Below are positions 56,821 to 64,000 of a stretch of 64,000 bases of DNA, piece by piece; the stretch's first letter is position 1; every line of letters begins with the position of its first letter. Both the position numbers and the translations under genes were made by a program. Under the pieces are notes generated by a model. That model searched no databases. It was given only the letters and a program-made list of their open reading frames with translations, and was not told the DNA's origin. Source of the DNA: Burkholderiales bacterium RIFCSPLOWO2_02_FULL_57_36 (GTDB taxonomy: Bacteria > Pseudomonadota > Gammaproteobacteria > Burkholderiales > Burkholderiaceae_D); contig MESE01000147.1 in assembly GCA_001770855.1 (NCBI GenBank), positions 1-64,000 of the forward strand. The letters run 5' to 3'.

Positions 56821-59800
56821 ATGATGCCACTACCAATGTTTACAAGCAACCAATCGATTGACGCTGCCGCATCGGAGAACCTGCCGACCCCGCTTCGCGC
56901 GGCAATCACTGCTGCATATCGGCGCGATGAGCGCGATGCGATGCGGTGGCTGCTGGAACATGCGCAGCCGTCCGGTGAATCGGATGCCGCAATCCGCACG
57001 CTGGCGCAGCGCCTGGTGCAAACGGTGCGCCGGCAGCGCGCGCATGCCTCCGGCGTCGCTGCACTGATGCATGAATTTTCATTGTCGTCGGAGGAGGGGG
57101 TTGCCTTGATGTGCGTCGCCGAAGCATTGCTGCGCATTCCCGATCGCGAAACCGCAAACCGCCTGATTGCCGACAAGATCGGCAACGGGGATTGGCAGCG
57201 CCATCTGGGCGGATCGCCATCGCTGTTCGTCAATGCAGCAACCTGGGGCCTGGTGGTGACCGGAAAACTGGTCGAGAGCAGTAGCGAACGCGGCCTCGGT
57301 TCCGCAGTGACACGCCTGATTGCAAAGGGCGGTGAGCCGTTGGTGCGCAAGGGCATGGATCTGGCGATGCGCATGCTCGGCAATCAATTCGTCATAGGCC
57401 AGACGATCGACCAGGCACTTGCCAACAGCCGCGGCAATGAATCGCGCGGCTACCGCTATTCGTACGACATGCTGGGTGAAGCCGCACTCACCGAACACGA
57501 TGCACAAAATTATTACACGGCGTATGAACAGGCGATTCACGCGATCGGCCGCGCTGCGGACGGGCGCGGCGTGAGGAACGGCCCGGGTATTTCGGTCAAG
57601 CTGTCGGCGCTGCATCCGCGCTATTCCCGCGCGCAGCGCGAGCGTGTGATGCACGAGCTATTGCCGCGCCTGAAACAATTGGCGGTACTGGCGAAACAGT
57701 ACGATATCGGTTTGAACATCGACGCCGAGGAAGCCGATCGGCTTGAACTGTCGCTTGACCTGGTCGAAGCGCTGGCATTCGATGATGATCTCGCCGGTTT
57801 CGACGGTATCGGATTCGTGGTGCAGGCTTACCAAAAGCGCTGCCCGTTCGTGATCGAATACCTGATCGACCTGGCCCGCCGCAGCAACCGCAGGTTCATG
57901 GTGCGGTTGGTCAAGGGCGCTTACTGGGATTCCGAAATCAAGCGCGCGCAAGTCGACGGCATGCGCGGCTATCCGGTATATACGCGCAAGGTGTATACCG
58001 ACGTCAGTTATCTGGTCTGCGCACAAAAACTGCTAGCCGCAACCGACCGGATCTATCCGCAATTCGCAACGCATAACGCCCATACATTGGCGGCCGTCGC
58101 GACGTGGGCCAAACAGCGTGGAACAACCGATTTTGAATTTCAATGCCTCCACGGCATGGGCAATGCGCTGTACGATCAAGTGGTCGGCAACGACCATCTT
58201 GGCATACCGTGCCGCATTTACGCGCCGGTCGGCTCTCACCAGACGCTGCTGGCCTATCTGGTGCGGCGTCTGCTGGAAAACGGTGCGAATTCTTCGTTCG
58301 TCAATCAGATCGTCGACGATGCGGTGCCGATCGAATCGCTGATCGCCGATCCGTTTGCTGCTGCAGTCCGGCTCGGCGGCGATCCGCACCCAAGTATCCC
58401 GCTGCCGACGGACTTGTTCGGCGATGAGCGAAAAAATTCGGCGGGCATCGATTTTACCGATGAAAATATCTTGCGTGAAATCGACGATGCATTCGCACGC
58501 TTCGGTGCGCGACAATGGCGCGCGGCGCCTCTGTTGAATGGCCGCGTGGCAGCCGTACAGGCACAGTTGATTTGCAATCCTGCCGACCGGCGCGATATCG
58601 TCGGTCAAGTGATCGAAGCCGGGGTCGACGATGTCGAAACCGCGATGACCGCGGCCCAAGCATACGCGAACGATTGGCAATCGGTTGCGCCATCCGAGCG
58701 TGCGGCCGCGTTGACGCGCGCCGCCGATCTGTTCGAAGCGCATCGCGATGAACTGATGGCGCTGGCGATTCGCGAAGCCGGAAAATCGCTGCCGAACGCG
58801 GTTGCCGAAGTGCGCGAAGCAGTCGATTTCCTGCGCTATTACGCGGCGCAGGTACGCGGCACCGTCAATCTACCGGCACTGGGTCCGGTAGTCTGCATCA
58901 GCCCGTGGAATTTTCCGCTTGCTATTTTTGTGGGGCAGGTCAGTGCGGCACTGGCCGCGGGCAATGTGGTATTGGCGAAACCGGCAGAACAAACGCCCTT
59001 GATCGCCTGCCGTGCGGTTCAATTGTTGTATCAGGGCGGCATACCGCGCGGCGCATTGCAATTTCTGCCGGGCCGGGGCGAGGTCGTCGGCGCGAAGCTG
59101 ACGGCCGACGCGCGGGTGCGCGGCGTGATCTTTACCGGCTCCACCGAAGTCGCGCAATCGATCAACCGCACATTGGCGCAACGCGCCGCAAACGAAACGC
59201 GCGACATTCCGTTTATCGCGGAAACCGGTGGGCAGAATGCGATGATCGTCGATTCCAGCGCATTGCCGGAACAAGTGGTGCAAGATGCGATCATGTCGGC
59301 ATTCGACAGCGCGGGCCAGCGCTGCTCGGCACTGCGCGTGCTATGCCTGCAAACCGAGATCGCCGGCAAGACGCTGGCCATGTTGCAGGGAGCGATGCGG
59401 CAACTATGCATTGGCAATCCGGACCAGTTGGCGACCGACATCGGCCCGGTGATCGACAGCGAGGCGCAAGCAAGCCTGCTTGAGCATATCGATCGCTTCA
59501 AGACCGGTGCTAAAAATTTTTATCAATTGCCGCTTCCGCCGGATCATCATCGCGGCACTTTCGTTGCACCGACGGTATTGGAAATCGACTCGCTTTCCGA
59601 ATTGACGCGAGAAGTATTCGGACCGGTACTGCATGTCATCCGCTACCGCCGTGAAGAATTGCCGCAGCTTGTCGATCAGATCAATGCGACCGGATACGGC
59701 TTGACGCTCGGCATTCATTCGCGCATCGACGAGACCGTCGATTTCATCGTGGAGCACGCGCATGTCGGCAATGTCTATGTCAACCGCAATATCGTCGGCG

Positions 59801-60495
59801 CGGTGGTCGGCGTGCAACCGTTCGGCGGCGAAGGAAAATCCGGCACGGGACCCAAGGCCGGCGGGCCGCTTTATTTGAAACGGCTGCAACATGCACCAGC
59901 CGTCAACGGCGTCATCGATACTGTGCAACACCATATTACGGCGGATATCTCCGATGCAGCGCTGGCAGCATTGCTGGACTGGGCCGGGACCAACGGTCAT
60001 GCACGGATCCGCACCCTTGGCGAGCAATATGCACGCAGCACATTGTTTGGCAAGATCTTGCCGCTTCCCGGTCCCACCGGCGAGCGCAACACGCTATCTT
60101 TTTGCGCGCGCGGCGTTGTACTGTGCATAGCCTCGAACACGGCCGATCTGCTGAACCAGTTTGCCGCTGCGCTGGCGACCGGGAACACGATTGCGATTGC
60201 TGCTGAAACCGCGGCGTTGATTCCGGCACGGCTGCCATCCTCGGTGCGAACCCGGATTCGGGTGCTCGATCAAATCGGCAATGTGGAAGATACGATCCAT
60301 ATTGCATTGGCGGAAGCATCCTTGGCGCCGCTCCTGCGTGTCACGCTTGCCGCTCGCGACGGCGCGCTGGTGCCGGTGATTGACACGAAGTCGGACACTC
60401 CAATTGCACTATGGCGCCTGGTCGCGGAACGAACCTTGTCGGTCAACACGGCCGCGGCCGGAGGCAATGCAGGTTTGATGACATTAACCGGATAG
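56821..60495 (+). CDS. putA: Bifunctional proline dehydrogenase / P5C dehydrogenase PutA
   Basis: A 1224-aa enzyme that oxidises proline to glutamate. It begins directly with the helical arm (LPTPLRAAITAAYRRDERDAMRWLLEHA); the ribbon-helix-helix DNA-binding domain of E. coli PutA is absent. The FAD-binding PRODH barrel shows GYRYSYDMLGEAA and RLVKGAYWDSEIK. The aldehyde dehydrogenase shows CISPWNFPLAIFVGQ, FTGSTEVAQ, AETGGQNAMIVDSS and the catalytic Cys in GQRCSALRVL. A C-terminal ALDH-superfamily-like domain of ~180 residues follows. Substrate channelling is expected between the two sites. No clear ribosome-binding site is seen at 56821. Confidence 0.96.
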   Translation: MMPLPMFTSNQSIDAAASENLPTPLRAAITAAYRRDERDAMRWLLEHAQPSGESDAAIRTLAQRLVQTVRRQRAHASGVAALMHEFSLSSEEGVALMCVAEALLRIPDRETANRLIADKIGNGDWQRHLGGSPSLFVNAATWGLVVTGKLVESSSERGLGSAVTRLIAKGGEPLVRKGMDLAMRMLGNQFVIGQTIDQALANSRGNESRGYRYSYDMLGEAALTEHDAQNYYTAYEQAIHAIGRAADGRGVRNGPGISVKLSALHPRYSRAQRERVMHELLPRLKQLAVLAKQYDIGLNIDAEEADRLELSLDLVEALAFDDDLAGFDGIGFVVQAYQKRCPFVIEYLIDLARRSNRRFMVRLVKGAYWDSEIKRAQVDGMRGYPVYTRKVYTDVSYLVCAQKLLAATDRIYPQFATHNAHTLAAVATWAKQRGTTDFEFQCLHGMGNALYDQVVGNDHLGIPCRIYAPVGSHQTLLAYLVRRLLENGANSSFVNQIVDDAVPIESLIADPFAAAVRLGGDPHPSIPLPTDLFGDERKNSAGIDFTDENILREIDDAFARFGARQWRAAPLLNGRVAAVQAQLICNPADRRDIVGQVIEAGVDDVETAMTAAQAYANDWQSVAPSERAAALTRAADLFEAHRDELMALAIREAGKSLPNAVAEVREAVDFLRYYAAQVRGTVNLPALGPVVCISPWNFPLAIFVGQVSAALAAGNVVLAKPAEQTPLIACRAVQLLYQGGIPRGALQFLPGRGEVVGAKLTADARVRGVIFTGSTEVAQSINRTLAQRAANETRDIPFIAETGGQNAMIVDSSALPEQVVQDAIMSAFDSAGQRCSALRVLCLQTEIAGKTLAMLQGAMRQLCIGNPDQLATDIGPVIDSEAQASLLEHIDRFKTGAKNFYQLPLPPDHHRGTFVAPTVLEIDSLSELTREVFGPVLHVIRYRREELPQLVDQINATGYGLTLGIHSRIDETVDFIVEHAHVGNVYVNRNIVGAVVGVQPFGGEGKSGTGPKAGGPLYLKRLQHAPAVNGVIDTVQHHITADISDAALAALLDWAGTNGHARIRTLGEQYARSTLFGKILPLPGPTGERNTLSFCARGVVLCIASNTADLLNQFAAALATGNTIAIAAETAALIPARLPSSVRTRIRVLDQIGNVEDTIHIALAEASLAPLLRVTLAARDGALVPVIDTKSDTPIALWRLVAERTLSVNTAAAGGNAGLMTLTG

Positions 60496-60590
60496 GCCTG
60501 GTCGTTCTCCGCGCGAGATTCGGCATTGTTTTGACTCTGCGCACATTCGCAATATTGCGCCGCTGAACTTGGCTTGATTCGACCAGTCAC

Positions 60591-62633
60591 ATGTTCATGT
60601 CGCGCAGCATAAAAATATTCTTGTGGAGCGGTATCGGAATACTCGTCGCGCTTGCCCTGTGCCTGTTGTTACTGGCGACTTTCGATTGGAACCGCGCCAA
60701 GCCATGGCTCAGTTCACGCGTAGCCGATGCGACCGGTCGGCCGTTTGCCATCAATGGCGACCTGTCGCTGATCTGGAATCGTTCGCGATCGAATCTGTCC
60801 GGGTGGCGCCGCATGATTCCATGGCCATTGTTCAGCGCCCGCGACGTTACCTTGGGCAATCCGGATTGGGCGGATGCGTCTCCCAACATGGCGGAAATCG
60901 GGCATGCGACTTTTTCAATTAATCCGCTGGCATTGCTCAACAAAAAAATCGCCGTTCCGACACTGGTTCTCGATCAGCCGAATCTGACGCTGCAGCGCGC
61001 TGCCGGCGGCAAGAATAACTGGACCCTCAAATCAGGCGAGCCGTCCGCTTGGCAATTCGAGCTCGGGCGGCTTGCGCTGAATGAAGGCCGGGTGCGCGTG
61101 GTCGATGCAATCAAAAAGGCCGATATCACGATAGCGATCAATACGCTGGACGAAAACAGGCAAACCGATGGATATCGGACCGGCTGGAAAGTCGCCGGGA
61201 GCTTCGATGGCGCCAAAGTGAGCGGCAAAGGCAAGGCCGGCCCGCTGCTGGCGCTGCAGGAACAGGAACAACCCTATCCGATCGATGCCGATCTGCAGAT
61301 CGGAAAGACCGAAATCGATGTCAAAGGCACCCTAACCAAGCCAAGAAGCCTGGCTGCGGCCGATATCCGTTTGAAGCTGTCTGGCGCAAGCATGGCGCAC
61401 TTGTATCCGATTACCGGCATCCTGCTCCCGGAAACGCCGCCTTTCGCCACTGAGGGCCGTTTGCAGGGCGCCAGGAGCCAAGGAGGCGGCGACTGGACTT
61501 ACCAAAAATTCAGCGGCAAGGTCGGTTCCAGCGATTTGGCCGGAACGCTTAGGTACGAATCCGGGCTCGGGCTGCCTCGGCCGCATTTGACCGGTACGGT
61601 GGAATCCAGGGAGTTGCGCTTTGAGGATCTTGGCCCTCTGATCGGCGCCGACTCCAGCGGGAGCAAGGCCAGGCGCGGCGCACCGGCCGGCAAAGCCTTG
61701 CCGACGCAAGCGTTTCGAACCGAGCGCTGGACCAGCATTGACGCGGATGTGGAATTCAAGGGCCGCAAGATCATTCGCGGAAAAAACCTGCCAATCGACG
61801 ATCTGGTGGCCGAGTTGCATATGAAAGACGGGGTGTTGTCATTTACGCCCCTCAATTTCGGTGTTGCCGATGGAAATTTAACATCCACCATCAAACTGGA
61901 CGGCCGAGACGAGGAGATCAAGGCTGAAATGAAAATTTCGGCGCGCCGTTTAAAACTGAATGAATTATTTCCGACGTTTCAGGCAATGCAGGCAAGCCTG
62001 GGTGAAATCAACGGCGATGCCGAGCTTTCAGGCACAGGAAATTCCGTTTCCGCTTTGCTTGCTTCGTCCAACGGTGAAGTCAAAATGTTGATCGACCAAG
62101 GCACGATCAGCAAACTGTTGCTCGAACAAATCGGACTCAATGTCGGAAGCGTTGTGCTGATTGAATTGTTTGGCGACAGGCAGGTCCGGCTGAATTGCCT
62201 GGCCGGCGACTTCGCGGTCACCAATGGCTTGATGCAAGCACGCACTTTTGTGCTTGATACCGAAGAAGCGGTTTTACCGATCACCGGCAATATCGATTTG
62301 GCGAAAGAGCAGTTGGATTTGACCATCAGACCCCAAAGCAAGGGATTGCGTCTGGTTTCATTAAGAACACCGCTCTATGTCACGGGTAGTTTCAAGAAGC
62401 CGGCTATCAACGTCGATAAAGGGGTATTGGCCGCAAAAGCCGGTAGTGCCGTTGCCTTGAGTATTTTTGCGCCGGTGGCGACGGCGCTATTACCTTTAAT
62501 CAATGCAGGAGAAGCACGAGACAGCGGCTGTAGTAGATTGTTAACCGAAGCCAAGAAAAATCCAGTCGCGCCGCCGCCCGGAAAATCCTACCGCAATCAA
62601 TCAAAGCCGGCACAGGGTAAAAAAGCCGGGTAA
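60591..62633 (+). CDS. AsmA-family protein
   Basis: A 680-aa protein with an N-terminal signal anchor (IFLWSGIGILVALALCLLLLATFDWNRAKPWLSSRV) followed by the AsmA repeats. Typical stretches are VADATGRPFAINGDLSL at the start and LPITGNIDLAKEQLDLTIRPQSKGLRLVSLRTPLYVTGSFKKPAINVD in the C-terminal AsmA domain. AsmA-like proteins bridge the periplasm and are linked to outer-membrane lipid homeostasis. The final Lys-rich tail (KSYRNQSKPAQGKKAG) is probably disordered. The 95-bp gap to putA shows no terminator. Confidence 0.9.
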   Translation: MFMSRSIKIFLWSGIGILVALALCLLLLATFDWNRAKPWLSSRVADATGRPFAINGDLSLIWNRSRSNLSGWRRMIPWPLFSARDVTLGNPDWADASPNMAEIGHATFSINPLALLNKKIAVPTLVLDQPNLTLQRAAGGKNNWTLKSGEPSAWQFELGRLALNEGRVRVVDAIKKADITIAINTLDENRQTDGYRTGWKVAGSFDGAKVSGKGKAGPLLALQEQEQPYPIDADLQIGKTEIDVKGTLTKPRSLAAADIRLKLSGASMAHLYPITGILLPETPPFATEGRLQGARSQGGGDWTYQKFSGKVGSSDLAGTLRYESGLGLPRPHLTGTVESRELRFEDLGPLIGADSSGSKARRGAPAGKALPTQAFRTERWTSIDADVEFKGRKIIRGKNLPIDDLVAELHMKDGVLSFTPLNFGVADGNLTSTIKLDGRDEEIKAEMKISARRLKLNELFPTFQAMQASLGEINGDAELSGTGNSVSALLASSNGEVKMLIDQGTISKLLLEQIGLNVGSVVLIELFGDRQVRLNCLAGDFAVTNGLMQARTFVLDTEEAVLPITGNIDLAKEQLDLTIRPQSKGLRLVSLRTPLYVTGSFKKPAINVDKGVLAAKAGSAVALSIFAPVATALLPLINAGEARDSGCSRLLTEAKKNPVAPPPGKSYRNQSKPAQGKKAG

Positions 62634-62804
62634 TTTTGTATATTGCGCGATTTAACATTCTATATAGATATATTCCGGTAGTTTTTGCGTCAAGTTAAAT
62701 CCGCTTACGCATGAGTTCCTAAGATCGGAAACCGGGCTTCCATAATTCAGATGAAATTGATCGAATGATCTTTTCTGAATGCCACATAAAGTTACATCGA
62801 TGCA

Positions 62805-64000
62805 ATGGACGACACTCGAAGCGGTAATTCGCTGGTCCGCTTTTTCCAACGATATGCTTTTCTCAAAGAAAGCATATTGCCCGTTCTTTTGTGGAAATTA
62901 TTGGCCTTGATTGCAATCTCTGCACTTTGGTATTTTTCAATTGCGAAAATCGACTCCGATAAAAAAACGGCTACCAATATTGCGCTAAATGATGCATCCG
63001 AAATCGCACAAACCTATGCGCAACATTTAACCCGCGCGATCGAACAAGTCGATCAAATCACACAATTCATTGAATATGAATGGCGCCAGCAAGAAGGTGA
63101 ATTGAAACTGGAGGACGTGCTGAAGGCGAGCATCATTCCGCCTACATTACTGAATTTTGTTGCCGTGATTAACAGTAACGGTATACCAGTCACCAGCACC
63201 ATCCCGTTACAGGCAGTCTTGCCGGCGATCGACAATACAAATTTCCTGCACCATAAAACGGAGACTTCTCAGGATATCCTGATAGGAAAGCCGGTAATCG
63301 ATCAATTTTCCGGAAAATCCGTGATTCACTTTACGCGTCGGCTGGTCGATGGAAAGGGTGCGTTCAACGGCATAGCGCTTGTTTCCATTGAAACCAGAAT
63401 GCTGTCGGCATTTTACGGCGGCGCCAATCTCGGCGAATACGGGTTGCTCGTCGTACTCGGACAGGACGGCATTGTCCGTATGGCGAAAACGGGCAATGGC
63501 AGCGATAACGACATCATGCCGGCCTTGCGTAAAATTCCCGCGTTTAATTCTTCCAGCGGGGCTGAGCTGTTTGACGGCGAACACTGGTTTACCGACGATA
63601 GGGCTCGGTTCGTCGCGTGGCAGTCGTTACCTGATTATCCCGTTATTGTCATGGCAGGCCTTGCCGAAGAAGAAGTCATGAAACCATATTTCGCTGCCTG
63701 GCATAGTTACAAGTCAGGTGCGATAGCGGGAAGCCTGATTTTCTTATTATTTGCCGTGACCGGTTCCATTTTGTCGATGCGGCTTACTTGGAGAAAGCAT
63801 CAGGCGGATGAAATAAGAAATTCTTACCGATTGGCAACCGAGAGCGGCGAAGAAGGTTTTTTCCGGGTTCGTGCCGTCAACGATTCACATGACAAACACC
63901 ATATCATCGACTTCGTGGTGGAAGATTGCAATGAGCAGGGCGCTTCCTTTTTTGGCCTCAAGAAAGAACAATTGATCGGATCCGGCTTTTCCGATTTCCT
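62805..64000 (+). CDS. Cache-PAS membrane sensor (cut at window end)
   Basis: The frame is open from an ATG at 62805 to the window edge, giving ~398 residues without a stop. A first transmembrane helix (LWKLLALIAISALWYFSI) is followed by a periplasmic dCache-type domain of about 250 residues and a second helix (SGAIAGSLIFLLFAVTGSILSM). The start of a PAS domain follows (SYRLATESGEEGFFRVRAV, then EDCNEQGASFFGLKKEQLIGS). The output module lies outside the window; a GGDEF/EAL or histidine kinase part is likely. The start has no strong ribosome-binding site. Confidence 0.8.
   Translation, partial: MDDTRSGNSLVRFFQRYAFLKESILPVLLWKLLALIAISALWYFSIAKIDSDKKTATNIALNDASEIAQTYAQHLTRAIEQVDQITQFIEYEWRQQEGELKLEDVLKASIIPPTLLNFVAVINSNGIPVTSTIPLQAVLPAIDNTNFLHHKTETSQDILIGKPVIDQFSGKSVIHFTRRLVDGKGAFNGIALVSIETRMLSAFYGGANLGEYGLLVVLGQDGIVRMAKTGNGSDNDIMPALRKIPAFNSSSGAELFDGEHWFTDDRARFVAWQSLPDYPVIVMAGLAEEEVMKPYFAAWHSYKSGAIAGSLIFLLFAVTGSILSMRLTWRKHQADEIRNSYRLATESGEEGFFRVRAVNDSHDKHHIIDFVVEDCNEQGASFFGLKKEQLIGSGFSDF

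Overview
The window is the replication-origin region of a proteobacterial chromosome, most likely a betaproteobacterium of the Oxalobacteraceae/Burkholderiales type. The evidence is the order gyrB-dnaN-dnaA facing away from rpmH-rnpA-yidD-yidC-mnmE, the family make-up (DUF4124, DUF2917, NnrU, Mut7-C, CzcE-like proteins) and a moderately high G+C content judged by eye. The genus is an inference; no rRNA or tRNA gene is present to fix it.

Layout. 1-5412: an accessory segment with two strong hairpins at the edge, a phospholipase-D/helicase/DUF3427 protein and a Schlafen-type (AlbA_2) ATPase/regulator, both on the minus strand just downstream of gyrB. 5462-15365: the conserved core, gyrB, dnaN and dnaA leftward and rpmH, rnpA, yidD, yidC and mnmE rightward, with single perfect DnaA boxes in both intergenic regions flanking dnaA. 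15565-18080: a minus-strand cluster of small envelope proteins (J-domain membrane protein, an unknown, two DUF4124 proteins, a bacterial PH-domain protein). 18300-18700: two short terminator-ended transcription units that look like small RNAs. 18785-25299: a CzcE-like protein, PAP2, a CAP lipoprotein, one-domain asparaginase, an MFS exporter fused end-on to a MOSC remnant, and a D-2-hydroxyacid dehydrogenase. 25643-34751: GTP-dependent PEP carboxykinase, a membrane diguanylate cyclase, a GNAT/DUF2917 pair, a LysR regulator, the glutathione-dependent formaldehyde oxidation pair and a luciferase-like monooxygenase. 34751-35014: a 264-bp MITE-like element.

35296-53441: metabolic and envelope genes. 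They include a short-chain-dehydrogenase-like protein that carries the full diagnostic signature of a halohydrin dehalogenase, a Mut7-C protein, a response regulator followed by a CHASE-GGDEF cyclase, NnrU, a pseudouridine synthase, an amine oxidase-like flavoprotein, a class A penicillin-binding protein and an MFS exporter. 53567-64000: a small membrane protein, LysR, an Lrp/MFS operon divergent from a PutA that lacks its own DNA-binding domain, an AsmA protein, and a Cache-PAS sensor cut by the window edge.

The observations most worth following are: (i) two paralogous putative small RNAs, at 18621-18686 (+) and 53419-53490 (-), with a CU-rich anti-Shine-Dalgarno stretch, next to a third ~60-nt unit whose duplicated AGGAGAC motif is complementary to them and could act as a sponge; (ii) the halohydrin dehalogenase signature at 38848-39531; (iii) the TA-flanked MITE; (iv) the PLD-helicase/Schlafen pair beside gyrB as a candidate defence module.
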